Part shown: positions 43,378 to 54,211 of the stretch, one piece after another | How the letters are laid out: each line of letters opens with the position of its first letter | How positions within the stretch are numbered: the first letter of the stretch is position 1 | Origin: Acidithiobacillus sp. | GTDB lineage: Bacteria; Pseudomonadota; Gammaproteobacteria; Acidithiobacillales; Acidithiobacillaceae | Direction: 5' to 3' | DNA length: 63,276 bases | Assembly: GCF_023256195.1 (NCBI RefSeq) | Contig: NZ_JAGDWX010000024.1 | Span: 1 to 63,276, forward strand | Program-made: the position numbers and the translations under genes | Notes under the pieces: generated by a model | Database searches by the model: none | The model's input: only the letters and a program-made list of their open reading frames with translations | What the model was told of the DNA's origin: nothing

Positions 43378-43685
43378 TGGCCAGCTCCAAGATTCGTATC
43401 CGGCTCAAGTCCTATGATTACCGGATGCTGGATATTTCCGCGGCGGAAATCGTCGAGACGGCGCGCCGTACGGGCGCACGGGTCTGTGGGCCTATCCCCT
43501 TGCCTACCAAGATCGAGCGCTTCACCGTATTGCGCTCGCCGCACGTCGACAAGAATGCACGGGATCAGTTCGAGCAGAGGACGCACAAGCGCCTGTTGGA
43601 CATTCTGGACCCCAACGACAAGACCGTGGATGCCCTGATCAAGTTGGATCTGGCCGCCGGCGTCGATGTCGAAATCAAGTTGTGA
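43377..43685 (+). CDS. rpsJ: 30S ribosomal protein S10
   Basis: This 102-residue protein is both a 30S head protein and the NusB partner in antitermination. The motifs [14 protein letters not shown] and [19 protein letters not shown] are typical. Its start overlaps the tuf stop, so there is no S10-operon leader of the enteric type; L4-mediated attenuation as in E. coli is therefore unlikely here. Confidence 0.98.
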   Translation: MASSKIRIRLKSYDYRMLDISAAEIVETARRTGARVCGPIPLPTKIERFTVLRSPHVDKNARDQFEQRTHKRLLDILDPNDKTVDALIKLDLAAGVDVEIKL

Positions 43686-43695
43686 GGGAATGATC

Positions 43696-44328
43696 ATGGC
43701 CATCGGCTTGGTTGGACGCAAAATAGGTATGACCCGGATTCAGAGTGAAGACGGGCGAGTGGTGCCGGTTACGGTGATCCAGGTGGAGGCAAACACTATT
43801 ACCCAGATCAAGACCCTGGAGCGTGACGGTTACGAAGCCATCCAGGTGACGACGGGAGAGCGGCGGCCGCAGCGAGTCACCTCGGCGCTGGCCGGTCACT
43901 ACCGGCGCGCCGGTGCCCAACCGGGGCGGCTGTTGCGTGAATTTCGTGATGCAGGCCTCGCGGACGCCCAACTGGGCCAAGAGCTGGGTCTCGACATGTT
44001 CAATGCCGGGCAGCGCGTAGACGTGACCGGAGTCAGCAAGGGAAAAGGTTTTGCCGGCGCTATCAAGCGGCACAACTTTCGCAGCAACCGGGCTAGCCAC
44101 GGTAACTCGCTGTCCCATCGGGCACCGGGATCCATCGGCTGTCGGCAGACGCCGGGCCGAGTGTTCAAGGGTAAGAAGATGGCGGGACAGTTGGGCAACG
44201 AGCGTGTCACTACCCTCAACCTTGAGCTGGTACGTATCGATACAGAGCGTCGCCTGCTCATGGTCAAGGGCGCGGTGCCCGGGGCCAATCAGGCTGACGT
44301 GATCGTCCGGCCGGCCGTACGGGCTTAG
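43696..44328 (+). CDS. rplC: 50S ribosomal protein L3
   Basis: This 210-residue protein starts 23S folding near the peptidyl-transferase centre. It begins [16 protein letters not shown]; a second ATG six bases earlier is also possible, but the GAGGGA site fits this one better. The loop segment with [15 protein letters not shown] and [17 protein letters not shown] is intact. It follows rpsJ in the S10 operon. Confidence 0.97.
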   Translation: MAIGLVGRKIGMTRIQSEDGRVVPVTVIQVEANTITQIKTLERDGYEAIQVTTGERRPQRVTSALAGHYRRAGAQPGRLLREFRDAGLADAQLGQELGLDMFNAGQRVDVTGVSKGKGFAGAIKRHNFRSNRASHGNSLSHRAPGSIGCRQTPGRVFKGKKMAGQLGNERVTTLNLELVRIDTERRLLMVKGAVPGANQADVIVRPAVRA

Positions 44329-44337
44329 GAGCAGGCA

Positions 44338-44955
44338 ATGCAGGTCAACAGTGTAGAAGTGAGCAGCGGCAAAGAGATGCCGGTGGAACTGGCGGATGCC
44401 GTATTTGCCGTTCCTTACAACGAGGCGTTGCTGCATCAGGTGGTGGTGGCGCAGTTGGCAGGATTGCGCAGCGGTACAGCCGCCCAGAAGAACCGTGCCG
44501 CGGTGCGTGGCGGCGGACGCAAGCCCTGGAAGCAAAAGGGCAGTGGTCGAGCGCGGGCCGGAAGCATTCGCAGCCCGCTCTGGCGCGGCGGTGGACGGGC
44601 TTTCCCCGGTGTCACCCAGAACTACGCGCAGAAGGTCAACAAGAAGATGTGGGCCGGAGCCATGCGCACGGCGCTGGCGGAGCTGCTGCGGCAGGGGCGC
44701 CTGCAGATCGTCGTGGTTGAGGATTTTGCCGAGCCCCGCTCGCGCCTTGCCCGGGAGTGGTTGCGCAAGGCCGGTGGCAGCGATCTCCTGCTGGTGATGG
44801 ATGAGGTGCCGGAAAACCTCTTTCTCGCGCTGCGCAATTTTCCACAGGTCGGCATCGCCGGTTGGCAAGATATCGGGCCAGCGGATCTCCTGCGCTACGG
44901 TCGGGTGCTGATGGATGCCCAAGCAGCTGAAAAATTCGGTGAGGTGTACGGATGA
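44338..44955 (+). CDS. rplD: 50S ribosomal protein L4
   Basis: This 205-residue protein lines the exit tunnel. The long internal loop [43 protein letters not shown] is present in parts ([20 protein letters not shown]). It sits nine bases after rplC with an AGGAGCAGG site, and its end overlaps rplW by four bases. Confidence 0.97.
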   Translation: MQVNSVEVSSGKEMPVELADAVFAVPYNEALLHQVVVAQLAGLRSGTAAQKNRAAVRGGGRKPWKQKGSGRARAGSIRSPLWRGGGRAFPGVTQNYAQKVNKKMWAGAMRTALAELLRQGRLQIVVVEDFAEPRSRLAREWLRKAGGSDLLLVMDEVPENLFLALRNFPQVGIAGWQDIGPADLLRYGRVLMDAQAAEKFGEVYG

Positions 44956-45245
44956 ATCCGGATCGGAAATATCTGGTGCTGTTGGCACCGATCATCAGTG
45001 AAAAAAGCACTATGGTGCAGCAGAAGTCCAACCAATACGTCTTCCGTGTCGCCCGTGATGCCAAGAAGCTGGAAATAAAGGCGGCCGTGGAAGCCATGTT
45101 CCGAGTGGATGTGCTGTCCGTACAGACCTGCAATTACGCTGGCAAAGAAAAGCGCATGGGTCGCCACGTTGGACGTCGCCCCGCCTGGAAGAAGGCCTAT
45201 GTGCGTCTGGCAGACGGCGCCAGTATCGACTTTGGCATTGCCTGA
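44952..45245 (+). CDS. rplW: 50S ribosomal protein L23
   Basis: This 97-residue protein forms the docking site for trigger factor and SRP at the exit tunnel. Motifs [29 protein letters not shown] and the loop [20 protein letters not shown] (in parts) are clear. Its start overlaps the rplD stop (ATGA). Confidence 0.97.
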   Translation: MNPDRKYLVLLAPIISEKSTMVQQKSNQYVFRVARDAKKLEIKAAVEAMFRVDVLSVQTCNYAGKEKRMGRHVGRRPAWKKAYVRLADGASIDFGIA

Positions 45246-45259
45246 GGACTCAAGACATC

Positions 45260-46084
45260 ATGGCTCTCGTAAAAACCAAACCGACCTCTGCAGGACGACG
45301 CTTCGTCATTCGCGTAGTGAATCCGGACCTGCACAAGGGCGCGCCCTACGCCCCCTTGGTGGAGCCGCAGAGCAAGTCCGGTGGGCGCAATCACTATGGA
45401 CGGGTGACCCGTCGACATCAAGGTGGCGGTCACCGGCGGCACTACCGCGTGGTGGATTTTCGGCGCGACAAGCTGGAAATTCCGGCGCGGGTAGAACGGC
45501 TCGAATACGATCCCAACCGGAGCGCGCACATTGCGCTGCTGTGTTATGCCGATGGTGAGCGCCGCTACATTCTCGCTCCCAAAGGGCTCAAAGCCGGGGA
45601 TACCGTGCTGTCTGGTAACGATACCCCCATCAAGGCGGGTAACTGCATGCAGTTGCGCAATATTCCCATCGGTTCCATGGTGCACAACGTGGAATTGCGC
45701 CCGGGTAAGGGTGGGCAGATCGCTCGCTCGGCGGGCGCCGGTGTCCAGCTCATGGCTCGGGAAGGGGACTACGCCCAACTGCGTTTGCGCTCTGGTGAAG
45801 TTCGGCGGATTCATGTATCCTGCCGCGCCACCATCGGTGAAGTCGGCAACGATGAGCACGGCTCGCGCCAGCTGGGCAAGGCCGGCGCGACGCGTTGGCG
45901 CGGAGTGCGTCCCACGGTGCGTGGTGTGGCCATGAACCCCGTAGATCATCCCCACGGTGGCGGTGAAGGACGTACTTCCGGTGGACGTCATCCCGTGTCT
46001 CCCTGGGGTCAGCCCACCAAGGGGTATCGGACTCGGAAAAACAAGCGGACGAGCAATATGATCGTTCGTCGTCGCAGCAAATAA
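45260..46084 (+). CDS. rplB: 50S ribosomal protein L2
   Basis: This 274-residue protein is needed for subunit association and peptidyl transfer. The family C-terminal signature [18 protein letters not shown] is intact with its catalytic-centre histidine, as is the N-terminal [19 protein letters not shown]. There is no strong ribosome binding site beyond GAGGACTC. It is complete and in the standard S10-operon order. Confidence 0.98.
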   Translation: MALVKTKPTSAGRRFVIRVVNPDLHKGAPYAPLVEPQSKSGGRNHYGRVTRRHQGGGHRRHYRVVDFRRDKLEIPARVERLEYDPNRSAHIALLCYADGERRYILAPKGLKAGDTVLSGNDTPIKAGNCMQLRNIPIGSMVHNVELRPGKGGQIARSAGAGVQLMAREGDYAQLRLRSGEVRRIHVSCRATIGEVGNDEHGSRQLGKAGATRWRGVRPTVRGVAMNPVDHPHGGGEGRTSGGRHPVSPWGQPTKGYRTRKNKRTSNMIVRRRSK

Positions 46085-46100
46085 GGCTAGAGGATTCGCC

Positions 46101-46376
46101 GTGCCACGTTCCGTCAAGAAAGGACCATTCATTGACCTGCACCTGGATCGCAAAGTTCAGGAGGCTCAGGCCAGCAACAGTCGTCGCCCCATCAAGACCT
46201 GGTCGCGGCGCTCTACCATCACCCCGGACTTCATCGGGCTGACCATCAGTGTTCACAACGGTCGCCAGCACATTCCCGTCGTCGTGAATGAGAACATGGT
46301 AGGCCACAAGTTGGGCGAGTTTGCACTGACCCGTACTTTCAAGGGTCACAGTGCAGACAAGAAAGCCAAACGCTAA
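46101..46376 (+). CDS. rpsS: 30S ribosomal protein S19
   Basis: This 91-residue head protein begins [11 protein letters not shown] after a GTG start, and contains [16 protein letters not shown] and [23 protein letters not shown] site is upstream. It contacts RimM during assembly, whose gene lies in the trmD operon far upstream in this window. Confidence 0.98.
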   Translation: MPRSVKKGPFIDLHLDRKVQEAQASNSRRPIKTWSRRSTITPDFIGLTISVHNGRQHIPVVVNENMVGHKLGEFALTRTFKGHSADKKAKR

Positions 46377-46388
46377 GGGGACGAGAGA

Positions 46389-46721
46389 ATGAGATCCAGC
46401 GCGGTACTCAAAGGATTGCAGATGTCGCCACAGAAGGCGCGACTGGTGGCCGACCTCGTGCGCGGACTACCTGTGGCCAAGGCTCTGGAGATCCTGCAAT
46501 TCACCAACAAAAAGGCGGCTCTGCCCATTCGTAAGTGCCTCGAGTCGGCGGTGGCTAACGCAGAGAACAACGAAGGGGCAGACGTTGACGCCTTGGTTGT
46601 GGAGAGCATTCAGATCGATGGTGGTGCCGTGCTCAAACGTTTTGCGGCGCGAGCCAAAGGCCGAGGATCGCGGATTCTCAAACGCACCAGCCACATCACC
46701 ATTGTCGTTGCTGAACACTGA
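46389..46721 (+). CDS. rplV: 50S ribosomal protein L22
   Basis: This 110-residue protein lines the exit tunnel near the macrolide site. The motifs [16 protein letters not shown] and the C-terminal beta-hairpin residues [18 protein letters not shown] (in parts) are present. A GGGGACGAGAG purine-rich site precedes it. Confidence 0.97.
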   Translation: MRSSAVLKGLQMSPQKARLVADLVRGLPVAKALEILQFTNKKAALPIRKCLESAVANAENNEGADVDALVVESIQIDGGAVLKRFAARAKGRGSRILKRTSHITIVVAEH

Positions 46722-46732
46722 GCGGGGATTTC

Positions 46733-47395
46733 ATGGGACAGAAAACTAATCCAATCGGACTGCGTCTGGGAATCATTAAGAATTGGAATTCTCGCTGGTA
46801 CAGCAAGGGCGATTTCAAGGACAAGCTCATCGAAGACATCCGTGTGCGCGAGTTCATCCGCAAGCGCCTCGGTGGCGCCGCCATTTCGCAGATCATTATC
46901 GAGCGTCCGGCGCGCAGTGCGCGGATCACCCTGCACACCGCCCGACCGGGCGTAGTCATCGGCAAGAAGGGTGAGGACATCGAGAAGTTGCGGCTGGACG
47001 TCCAACGGCAGATGGGCGTACCGGTTCACATCAATGTCGAAGAGATTCGCAAGCCGGAGTTGGACGCGCAGCTTGTGGCCGAAAGCGTGGCCCAGCAACT
47101 GGAGCGGCGCATCATGTTTCGCCGGGCCATGAAGCGGGCGGTCACCAACGCCATGCGCTTCGGCGCCAAGGGCATGCGGATCAATTGTGCGGGACGTTTG
47201 GGCGGCGCAGAAATTGCCCGCACGGAATGGTATCGGGAAGGGCGAGTCCCCTTGCACACCCTCCGCGCAGACATCGACTACGGTTTTGCCGAAGCCAAGA
47301 CGACCTACGGTATCATCGGCGTGAAAGTGTGGATCTTCAAAGGCGAGATCCTGGAGTGGAGCACCGCCCAAGGCGGTAGCTCTCAGCAGAAGTGA
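46733..47395 (+). CDS. rpsC: 30S ribosomal protein S3
   Basis: This 220-residue protein forms the mRNA entry and helicase site. It begins [14 protein letters not shown], has the KH-domain [11 protein letters not shown] loop, and the C-terminal domain with [24 protein letters not shown] (in parts). It is in standard order after rplV. Confidence 0.98.
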   Translation: MGQKTNPIGLRLGIIKNWNSRWYSKGDFKDKLIEDIRVREFIRKRLGGAAISQIIIERPARSARITLHTARPGVVIGKKGEDIEKLRLDVQRQMGVPVHINVEEIRKPELDAQLVAESVAQQLERRIMFRRAMKRAVTNAMRFGAKGMRINCAGRLGGAEIARTEWYREGRVPLHTLRADIDYGFAEAKTTYGIIGVKVWIFKGEILEWSTAQGGSSQQK

Positions 47396-47410
47396 CGGGA
47401 GCAACCAGAC

Positions 47411-47827
47411 ATGCTGCAACCTAATCGCACCAAGTTCAGAAAACAGCACAAGGGCCGCAATCGCGGTATCGCTACCCGTGGCAACAAGGTCAGCTTCGGC
47501 GAGTATGGGCTCAAGGCGGTGACTCGCGGTCGGATCACGGCACGCCAGTTGGAGGCTGCTCGGCGGGCCATCAGCCGGCACGTCAAGCGCGGCGGCCGTA
47601 TCTGGATTCGCATCTTCCCGGACAAGCCCATCAGCAAGAAACCGGCAGAAGTGCGTATGGGTAAGGGCAAGGGTAATCCGGAGTACTGGGTAGCGCTGAT
47701 CCAGCCCGGCAAGGTGTTGTACGAGATGGAAGGGGTATCCGAGGAAGTGGCGCGGGAAGCTTTCTCTCTGGGTGCAGCAAAGCTGCCGGTACAGACCGTC
47801 TTTGTCAGTCGTCGGGTGATGGGATGA
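47411..47827 (+). CDS. rplP: 50S ribosomal protein L16
   Basis: This 138-residue protein positions the aminoacyl-tRNA. The start [19 protein letters not shown] and the central [22 protein letters not shown] are typical. It overlaps rpmC by four bases (ATGA). Confidence 0.97.
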   Translation: MLQPNRTKFRKQHKGRNRGIATRGNKVSFGEYGLKAVTRGRITARQLEAARRAISRHVKRGGRIWIRIFPDKPISKKPAEVRMGKGKGNPEYWVALIQPGKVLYEMEGVSEEVAREAFSLGAAKLPVQTVFVSRRVMG

Positions 47828-48021
47828 ACCAGTCAGAATTGCACCAAATGAGTCTTGTGGAATGCCGGCAGCGCTTGGAACAGTTGCTCGAGGAGCAGTT
47901 CAAGCTGCGCATGCAGCACGGTACCGGGCAGCTGGGTAACACGGCGCGGCTGCGCAGTGTACGTCGCGATATTGCGCGGGTGCGGACCTTGATGACGGCG
48001 AAGGCGAGGAGTGAGGGATGA
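47824..48021 (+). CDS. rpmC: 50S ribosomal protein L29
   Basis: This 65-residue helical-hairpin protein sits near the tunnel exit. It has the pattern [17 protein letters not shown] followed by [17 protein letters not shown]. It overlaps both rplP and rpsQ by ATGA junctions, so the three genes are coupled. Confidence 0.95.
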   Translation: MNQSELHQMSLVECRQRLEQLLEEQFKLRMQHGTGQLGNTARLRSVRRDIARVRTLMTAKARSEG

Positions 48022-48293
48022 GTGAAGAAAAAAAGCCGCGCAGCTTGGTCGGCAAGGTCGTGAGCAATCGCATGGACAAGACCATCGTGGTTACGGTGGA
48101 ACGCCGCGTCCAACACCCGCTGTACAAAAAATACATTCGGCGTAGCAAGAAATTTCACGCTCATGATGCGGAGAATCTCTGCCGCATCGGTGACACCGTT
48201 CGCATCGAAGAGTGTCGGCCCATGTCCAAGACCAAGACCTGGCGTTTGGTGAAGGTCATCAGCGAAGCCATCGAGGAAGGGGTGCAATCATGA
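48018..48293 (+). CDS. rpsQ: 30S ribosomal protein S17
   Basis: This 91-residue OB-fold protein has the signatures [14 protein letters not shown] and [24 protein letters not shown] (in parts). It overlaps rpmC at its start and rplN at its end by ATGA junctions, marking the end of the S10-operon block and start of the spc block without a gap. Confidence 0.97.
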   Translation: MSEEKKPRSLVGKVVSNRMDKTIVVTVERRVQHPLYKKYIRRSKKFHAHDAENLCRIGDTVRIEECRPMSKTKTWRLVKVISEAIEEGVQS

Positions 48294-48658
48294 TCCAGAT
48301 GCAGAGTCGTCTTTCGGTAGCCGACAACAGCGGAGCCAAAGAGGTCATGTGTATCAAGGTGCTCGGGGGCTCACACCGGCGCTACGCGGACATCGGTGAC
48401 GTCATCAAGGTGAGCGTCAAGGACGCAGCACCGCGCGGCAAGGTCAAGAAGGGGGATGTGTACAATGCCCTCATCGTGCGTACGCGCAAGGGTGTGCGGC
48501 GTGAGGACGGCTCCGTCATCCGTTTCGACAGCAACTCCGCTGTGTTGCTGAACAATCAGATGCAGCCCATCGGCACGCGTATCTTCGGTCCCGTGACGCG
48601 TGAACTGCGCGGTGCGAACTTCATGAAGATCATTTCCCTGGCGCCGGAAGTGCTGTGA
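48290..48658 (+). CDS. rplN: 50S ribosomal protein L14
   Basis: This 122-residue protein is at the subunit interface. It begins [17 protein letters not shown] and contains [20 protein letters not shown] and the C-terminal [18 protein letters not shown] in parts. I chose the ATG overlapping the rpsQ stop over an earlier in-frame start, because the earlier leader is unrelated to L14. Confidence 0.97.
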   Translation: MIQMQSRLSVADNSGAKEVMCIKVLGGSHRRYADIGDVIKVSVKDAAPRGKVKKGDVYNALIVRTRKGVRREDGSVIRFDSNSAVLLNNQMQPIGTRIFGPVTRELRGANFMKIISLAPEVL

Positions 48659-48668
48659 GGAATCGCTG

Positions 48669-48989
48669 ATGAGCAAATTACGAAAAAATGATGAAGTCAT
48701 CGTCCTGGCGGGCAAAGACAAGGGTAAGCGCGGCAAGATCCTGCGCGTTCTCCCCGATGAGTCGCGCGTCGTGGTGGAAAAGGTCAATATGATCAAGCGG
48801 CACACGCGTCCGGATCGGATGGGTAAGGCTGGGGGCATCGTCGAAAAGGAAGCGCCTATCCACATCTCCAATGTCGCCGTGGTGAACCCGGCCACCGGCA
48901 AGGCGGATCGAATCGGCCTACGGTTTCTGGAGGATGGTCGTAAGGTACGTTTTTTCAAGAGTAACGGCGAAGTAGTGCCGAGTCATTGA
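48669..48989 (+). CDS. rplX: 50S ribosomal protein L24
   Basis: This 106-residue assembly protein has the KOW motif [18 protein letters not shown] and the [10 protein letters not shown] segment. A TGAGGAA site precedes it. Its stop codon overlaps a possible earlier start of rplE. Confidence 0.97.
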   Translation: MSKLRKNDEVIVLAGKDKGKRGKILRVLPDESRVVVEKVNMIKRHTRPDRMGKAGGIVEKEAPIHISNVAVVNPATGKADRIGLRFLEDGRKVRFFKSNGEVVPSH

Positions 48990-49006
48990 TGGGAGCCGTC
49001 GATAAC

Positions 49007-49549
49007 ATGGAAGCGCGCTTGTACCAAGTTTACAAGACCACTATCGTACCGCGATTGATGCAAGAATTCGGCTTCAAGAGCGTGATGGAGGTCCCGCGCC
49101 TGCAGAAGATCACTCTGAACATGGGAGTGGGTGAGGCAGTGGGCGACAAAAAGGTTCTGGAAGCGGCTCTGGGCGATATGACCAAGATCGCCGGTCAAAA
49201 GCCGATTGTGACCAAGGCGCGCAAATCGGTGGCGGCGTTCAAGATCCGTGATGGTTACCCTATCGGCTGCATGGTGACCCTGCGGGGGGCGCGCATGTAT
49301 GAATTCCTGGATCGCCTGGTCACGGTGGCGATCCCTCGTATCCGCGACTTTCGCGGGCTCTCTCCGCGCTCCTTCGACGGACGGGGTAATTACAGTATGG
49401 GCGTCAAAGAGCAGATCATCTTTCCCGAAATCGAGTACGACAAGATCGATCGTTTACGGGGCCTGGATGTCATCTTCACGACGACGGCCAAGAACGATGC
49501 CGAGGGCCTTGGGCTCTTGAAGGCTTTCAATATGCCTTTCCGGTCCTGA
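49007..49549 (+). CDS. rplE: 50S ribosomal protein L5
   Basis: This 180-residue protein binds 5S rRNA and the P-site tRNA. The motifs [16 protein letters not shown] and [24 protein letters not shown] (in parts) are intact. I chose the ATG giving [10 protein letters not shown], which has a GGGAG site 12 bases away; an ATG at 48989, overlapping the rplX stop, would add six residues and is also possible. Confidence 0.95.
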   Translation: MEARLYQVYKTTIVPRLMQEFGFKSVMEVPRLQKITLNMGVGEAVGDKKVLEAALGDMTKIAGQKPIVTKARKSVAAFKIRDGYPIGCMVTLRGARMYEFLDRLVTVAIPRIRDFRGLSPRSFDGRGNYSMGVKEQIIFPEIEYDKIDRLRGLDVIFTTTAKNDAEGLGLLKAFNMPFRS

Positions 49550-49564
49550 GGGAGTTAATCAGCC

Positions 49565-49750
49565 ATGGCAAAAAAATCTCTGATCGCAAAGTCCGAACGT
49601 ACACCGAAGTTTCAGGTGCGCGCGTACCACCGCTGTAAGTTGTGCGGTCGCTCGCGCGGTTACTATCGGAAGTTTGGGCTTTGTCGACTTTGTCTGCGTA
49701 AGCACGCATCCAGCGGGGCCATTCCTGGCGTCGTCAAGAGCAGTTGGTGA
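49565..49750 (+). CDS. rpsZ: 30S ribosomal protein S14, short zinc-binding type
   Basis: This 61-residue S14 is the short C+ form with two Cys pairs (RCKLCG and LCRLC), likely binding zinc. Most beta- and gammaproteobacteria have a longer, about 100-residue, Cys-free S14 at this place. Its location between rplE and rpsH is standard. The start follows a GAGGGAG site about nine bases upstream. Confidence 0.95.
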   Translation: MAKKSLIAKSERTPKFQVRAYHRCKLCGRSRGYYRKFGLCRLCLRKHASSGAIPGVVKSSW

Positions 49751-49759
49751 GGGTTGATT

Positions 49760-50155
49760 ATGAGCATGACAGATCCTATTGCAGACATGTTGACCCGCAT
49801 CCGCAACGCGCAGCAGGTGGGTAAGGCTTCCGTACAGGTGCCGGCATCCAAGTTGAAGCGCGCCATTGCCAGGGTGCTGTTGGACGAGGGTTATATCGCG
49901 GGCATCGCCGATGACGAGCTGGGCGGTCACCCGAGTCTTCGGCTCACTCTGAAATACTATGCTGGTGAGGGCGTGATCGCTGAGATTCGGCGGGTCAGTC
50001 GTCCCGGTGTGCGTATCTACCGGGGCGCTCAGGACTTGCCACGGGTACGGGATGGTCTTGGCATCGCCATTGTATCGACCTCTCAGGGCATCATGACGGA
50101 TCGCGCGGCCCGTGCCGCCGGGATCGGTGGTGAAGTCCTCTGTGTCGTATCGTAA
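49760..50155 (+). CDS. rpsH: 30S ribosomal protein S8
   Basis: This 131-residue protein organises the central domain of 16S rRNA and in E. coli represses the spc operon. It begins [18 protein letters not shown]; an upstream TTG start would add two residues. C-terminal [26 protein letters not shown] is characteristic (seen in parts). A GTGAGGG site precedes it. Confidence 0.97.
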   Translation: MSMTDPIADMLTRIRNAQQVGKASVQVPASKLKRAIARVLLDEGYIAGIADDELGGHPSLRLTLKYYAGEGVIAEIRRVSRPGVRIYRGAQDLPRVRDGLGIAIVSTSQGIMTDRAARAAGIGGEVLCVVS

Positions 50156-50167
50156 ATCGGGGGGATC

Positions 50168-50692
50168 ATGTCGCGCATAGCAAAATATCCGGTGCAGCTG
50201 CCCAAGGGGGTCGAGGTGACCGTGGGCACGGGCGAGGTCTCCGTCAAAGGCCCTAAGGGCCAGCTTTCCACCGCCATGGTGCCGGGGCTATCCCTGGTGG
50301 TGGATAATGGTACCGCTACCGTATCCTGGGACGCAGGCCAGAGTCATCATGCCGGTACCCTGCGGGCCCTGTTGAACAACATGGTGGTCGGAGTCTCCCA
50401 AGGATTCGAGCGCAAGCTGGAGATCATCGGGGTGGGTTACCGCGCGCAGGCCAAGGGCAAGACCCTGAGTCTCAGCCTGGGATTTTCCCATCCCGTGGAA
50501 TACCCGGTGCCGGACGAAATCACCATCGAGACGCCGACGCAGACCGAAATCGTCATTCGCGGCGTGGACAAGCAAAAGGTCGGGCAAGTGGCGGCGGATA
50601 TTCGCGGATATCGCCCGCCAGAACCCTACAAGGGCAAAGGCGTTCGCTATTCCGGCGAAAATGTCCGACGCAAAGAAGCCAAGAAGAAGTAG
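50168..50692 (+). CDS. rplF: 50S ribosomal protein L6
   Basis: This 174-residue protein lies near the sarcin-ricin loop. Two similar domains are visible, and the C-terminal signature [23 protein letters not shown] is present in parts. It follows rpsH closely with a GGGGGA site. Confidence 0.97.
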   Translation: MSRIAKYPVQLPKGVEVTVGTGEVSVKGPKGQLSTAMVPGLSLVVDNGTATVSWDAGQSHHAGTLRALLNNMVVGVSQGFERKLEIIGVGYRAQAKGKTLSLSLGFSHPVEYPVPDEITIETPTQTEIVIRGVDKQKVGQVAADIRGYRPPEPYKGKGVRYSGENVRRKEAKKK

Positions 50693-50701
50693 GAGCCTGA
50701 G

Positions 50702-51058
50702 ATGAAAGACAAAAATATCGCTCGGTTGCGGCGAGCCCGGAAAACCCGGATCCGCATCGCCGGTCAGGGTAAACCCAGGCTGTGCGTGTTTCGCTCAGGT
50801 CGGCACATCTACGCTCAGATCATCGACGACGCCAAGGGCCGGGTACTGACGCAGGCCTCGAGCGTTGAGAAAGAGACGCGCAGCGTCCACGGTCTGGGTA
50901 ATGACGTTGCGGCGGCGGCGGCCATAGGCGAACGGGTCGCCCAGAAGGCCTTGGCGATCGGTATCAAGGAAGTGGCTTTCGACCGTAGCGGCTACCGTTA
51001 TCATGGCCGCGTCAAGGCGCTGGCGGAGGCCGCACGCGAGGGCGGCCTGTCTTTCTGA
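50702..51058 (+). CDS. rplR: 50S ribosomal protein L18
   Basis: This 118-residue 5S-rRNA-binding protein has the start [18 protein letters not shown] and the C-terminal [24 protein letters not shown] in parts. An AGGAGCC site lies just upstream. It works with L5 on the central protuberance. Confidence 0.97.
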   Translation: MKDKNIARLRRARKTRIRIAGQGKPRLCVFRSGRHIYAQIIDDAKGRVLTQASSVEKETRSVHGLGNDVAAAAAIGERVAQKALAIGIKEVAFDRSGYRYHGRVKALAEAAREGGLSF

Positions 51059-51072
51059 GGGAGAATTTCTAG

Positions 51073-51603
51073 ATGGCAAGAGAAAACCGCGACAATCAGC
51101 AGTCGGCCGATGGGATGCAGGAAAAGCTCATTCATATCAACCGGGTATCGAAAGTCGTGAAAGGTGGCCGGCAGTTTGGTTTCGCGGCGTTGATGGTGGT
51201 CGGGGACGGCGACGGCAAGGTCGGCTTTGGGCGTGGCAAGGCCAAAGAGGTACCTGCCGGCATCCAGAAAGCGACGGAGCAAGCGCGGCGCTTTCTGACG
51301 CAGATCCCGCTGATGCGTGGAGGTACCATTCCACACCCCGTGGAAGGACGTCACGGGGCGGCACGGGTCATCCTGCGCCCAGCTCCTGAAGGTAGCGGCG
51401 TGATCGCCGGTGGCGCCATGCGCGCTGTCTGTGAGGCCGTTGGCCTTCGCAACGTGGTGGCCAAGTCCTTGGGGTCCAACAACCCCATCAACGTGGTGCG
51501 GGCGACCTTCAATGCCTTCGAAAAGCTGTCCAGTCCACAGGCGGTGGCCATGAAGCGTGGCAAATCGCTCAAAGATATTCGCGATGGGGGTCACGATGAC
51601 TGA
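51073..51603 (+). CDS. rpsE: 30S ribosomal protein S5
   Basis: This 176-residue protein takes part in mRNA helicase activity and accuracy. The RNA-binding motif [19 protein letters not shown] and the [17 protein letters not shown] segment (in parts) are intact. Its 3' end overlaps rpmD by eight bases. Confidence 0.97.
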   Translation: MARENRDNQQSADGMQEKLIHINRVSKVVKGGRQFGFAALMVVGDGDGKVGFGRGKAKEVPAGIQKATEQARRFLTQIPLMRGGTIPHPVEGRHGAARVILRPAPEGSGVIAGGAMRAVCEAVGLRNVVAKSLGSNNPINVVRATFNAFEKLSSPQAVAMKRGKSLKDIRDGGHDD

Positions 51604-51781
51604 TCGGGTGCGTATTACCCTGGTGCGGAGTTTGATCGGAATTACCAAGAAGCACCGGCAAACGGTACGAGGCATCGGTCTCCGACACACGGGCCACACC
51701 GTGGAAAGGGACGACACCCCGGAACTGCGCGGGATGTTGGCGAAGATCCCCTATCTCTTGCGCTGGGAGGTGCAGCGATGA
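51596..51781 (+). CDS. rpmD: 50S ribosomal protein L30
   Basis: This 61-residue protein begins [15 protein letters not shown] and has the conserved [13 protein letters not shown] segment. The chosen ATG overlaps the end of rpsE; the earlier in-frame start at 51557 would add a leader without similarity. Its stop overlaps the rplO start (ATGA). Confidence 0.95.
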   Translation: MTDRVRITLVRSLIGITKKHRQTVRGIGLRHTGHTVERDDTPELRGMLAKIPYLLRWEVQR

Positions 51782-52215
51782 AACTCAACACGATTAGCCC
51801 CGCCGAGGGCTCCAAGCAAGAGCGTCGTCGGGTTGGCCGCGGAATCGGCAGCGGCTTCGGCAAGACGGCCGGCCGGGGACACAAGGGTCAGCATGCCCGC
51901 TCCGGTGGTTATCACAAGGTCGGATTCGAGGGCGGCCAGATGCCCTTGCAGAGGCGTATCCCCAAGCGCGGTTTTCGCAATGCCATCGCACCGCGGGTCG
52001 CCGAGGTGCAACTTGGTTTGTTGGCCAGTGCGGCCATTGCGGGGGTGGTGGATCTTGAGGCTTTGCGGCTACGTCGGCTGGTGCGCGGCAAGCCGGCGGC
52101 GGTGAAGGTCATCCTTGGCGGTGAGCTCACGGAGGCTATCACCGTGAAAGGCCTGCGTGTGAGCGCTGGTGCACGTGCGGTCATCGAGCAGGCCGGCGGT
52201 ACGGTGGAAGCCTGA
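51778..52215 (+). CDS. rplO: 50S ribosomal protein L15
   Basis: This 145-residue assembly protein begins [26 protein letters not shown] in parts and has the Gly-rich [15 protein letters not shown] segment and the [13 protein letters not shown] motif. It is coupled to rpmD and secY by overlaps on both sides. Confidence 0.97.
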   Translation: MKLNTISPAEGSKQERRRVGRGIGSGFGKTAGRGHKGQHARSGGYHKVGFEGGQMPLQRRIPKRGFRNAIAPRVAEVQLGLLASAAIAGVVDLEALRLRRLVRGKPAAVKVILGGELTEAITVKGLRVSAGARAVIEQAGGTVEA

Positions 52216-53546
52216 TGTCCGGCTTGCGGGCCATCGGCAATGCCGCCCAGGGCGCCGGGAAGATCACGGAGCTCCGTAACCGCATACTGTTCCTTTTGGG
52301 TGCCCTGCTCGTGTTCCGCATTGGTGCCCACATCCCGGTACCGGGAATCGACCCCGCTGCCATGGCGGCGTTCTTCAATCAGCAGCGTGGAACCATCCTC
52401 GGCATGTTCAACATGTTCTCGGGGGGTGCGCTTTCGCGCCTGACGGTATTCGCCCTGGGCATCATGCCTTACATCAGCGCGTCCATCATCTTCCAGCTGG
52501 CGGGCTCCGTCGTGCCGAAGATCGAAGAACTGAAGAAAGAGGGCGAGGCCGGGCGGCGCAAGATCACCGAATACACCCGCTATGCCACGGTAGTACTGTC
52601 GCTACTGCAAGGACTTGGTATCGCCGTGGCCATTGAAAAGATGCACGCCGGCAACCTTCCGGTAGTCATCGATCCTGGCATCGGCTTTCTCTTCACCACG
52701 ACTATATCCTTGGCCGCTGGGACCGTCTTCCTCATGTGGATTGGGGAGCAGATCACCGAACGGGGTATCGGCAACGGTATTTCCATGATCATCTTTGCCG
52801 GTATCGTGGCGGGCCTCCCGGAGGCTATCGGCACCACCTTTGAACTGATGCGTACTGGCCAGTATCAACCCCTCTTCGTGCTCCTGCTCTTCATATTGGC
52901 GCTGGCGGTACTCGCGTTCGTCGTCTTCATGGAAAGCGCGCAGCGGCGCATTCCCATTCAATACGCCAAGCGGCAGGTGGGTAGGAAGATCTATGGTGGT
53001 CAGAGCACGCACATGCCGCTGAAGGTGAACATGTCCGGCGTGATTCCGCCCATCTTTGCGTCCAGCATCATCCTGTTGCCGGCCACCCTATCCGGGTGGT
53101 TCGCCAACGTCCCCGGGATGGAATGGTTGGCTCGCTTTGGGCAGGCGCTGAGTCCCGGTTCCACCCTCTACGTAGTGGTCTTTACCGTCGCCATCGTCTT
53201 TTTCGCCTTTTTCTATACGGCGATGGTGTTCAATCCCCGAGAGACGGCAGATAACCTGAAAAAATCGGGCGCCTTCGTGCCCGGGATTCGGCCCGGTGAA
53301 CAGACCGCGAAGTACATGGATCGGGTCCTCAGTCGTCTGACACTCTGGGGGGCGATCTATCTGACCTTGGTCTGTCTGCTTCCGGAGTTTTTGATCGTCC
53401 ATTACAACGTGCCTTTTTACTTTGGCGGTACCAGCTTGCTCATCGTCGTGGTAGTGATGATGGACCTCATGGCGCAGATCCAGAGCCACCTGCTCACGCA
53501 CCAGTACGAGGGGCTGCTGCGGAAGAATCCCGCGGGCCCGCGTTGA
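52215..53546 (+). CDS. secY: Preprotein translocase channel SecY
   Basis: This 443-residue inner-membrane channel exports and inserts proteins with SecE and SecG. Ten hydrophobic helices can be recognised, with the signatures [11 protein letters not shown] and the fifth cytosolic loop [22 protein letters not shown] in parts. It overlaps rplO and adk by TGATG junctions. Its partner SecE is encoded upstream in this window. Confidence 0.97.
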   Translation: MSGLRAIGNAAQGAGKITELRNRILFLLGALLVFRIGAHIPVPGIDPAAMAAFFNQQRGTILGMFNMFSGGALSRLTVFALGIMPYISASIIFQLAGSVVPKIEELKKEGEAGRRKITEYTRYATVVLSLLQGLGIAVAIEKMHAGNLPVVIDPGIGFLFTTTISLAAGTVFLMWIGEQITERGIGNGISMIIFAGIVAGLPEAIGTTFELMRTGQYQPLFVLLLFILALAVLAFVVFMESAQRRIPIQYAKRQVGRKIYGGQSTHMPLKVNMSGVIPPIFASSIILLPATLSGWFANVPGMEWLARFGQALSPGSTLYVVVFTVAIVFFAFFYTAMVFNPRETADNLKKSGAFVPGIRPGEQTAKYMDRVLSRLTLWGAIYLTLVCLLPEFLIVHYNVPFYFGGTSLLIVVVVMMDLMAQIQSHLLTHQYEGLLRKNPAGPR

Positions 53547-54211
53547 TGACGGAGCGGGGTCACATCATTTTTCTGGGCGCGCCGGGAGTGGGTAAGGGCA
53601 CCCAGGCCAAGCTGCTATCTCGCAGACTGGGCTTGCCTCATGTGTCCACCGGTGATATGCTCCGCGCCTCTGTTCTTGCCGGTACCGAGATGGGCCGTCG
53701 CGCCAAGGCCGTCATGGACAGTGGCGCCTTGGTCGGCGATGACATCATTCTGGGTATCGTGCGCGAGCGCTTGGCAGAGAGCGATGCGAGCTCCGGTGTC
53801 CTGTTCGACGGTTTTCCGCGGACATTGGCACAGGCCAAGGCTCTGGACGCGATGCTGGCGGAGTCGCCGCTGGGTATTCGTGCCGTACTGCATCTTGTCC
53901 TGGCGGACGAAGAGATCGTGGAGCGTCTGTCGGGCAGGCGCGTCTGCGCGCAGTGTGGGGCCATATACCACGTGCGTTTTCAGCCACCGAAGCAAGAGGG
54001 TGTCTGCGATCGCTGTGGCGGTGCTCTGTTGCAGCGGGATGACGATCGGCCCGAGGTGATTCGGCATCGCTTGGAAGTGTATCGTCGGGATACGGAGCCG
54101 CTTATCGCCTACTACGCGGACCGTCCCGGATATCGGGAGATTTCGGCAGAAGGTGATACCGAAACGGTGTCGAAGCGTATACTTGAGGAGGTAGGCGAAG
54201 CGCATGGCTAA
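53546..54211 (+). CDS. adk: Adenylate kinase with zinc LID domain
   Basis: This 221-residue enzyme interconverts AMP, ADP and ATP. P-loop GAPGVGKGT lies at residues 11-19, and [10 protein letters not shown] and the four LID cysteines Cys134, Cys137, Cys154 and Cys157 mark the zinc-binding long form. In enteric bacteria adk lies outside the ribosomal cluster; here it sits between secY and infA, as in many Gram-positives. It overlaps infA by eight bases. Confidence 0.96.
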   Translation: MTERGHIIFLGAPGVGKGTQAKLLSRRLGLPHVSTGDMLRASVLAGTEMGRRAKAVMDSGALVGDDIILGIVRERLAESDASSGVLFDGFPRTLAQAKALDAMLAESPLGIRAVLHLVLADEEIVERLSGRRVCAQCGAIYHVRFQPPKQEGVCDRCGGALLQRDDDRPEVIRHRLEVYRRDTEPLIAYYADRPGYREISAEGDTETVSKRILEEVGEAHG

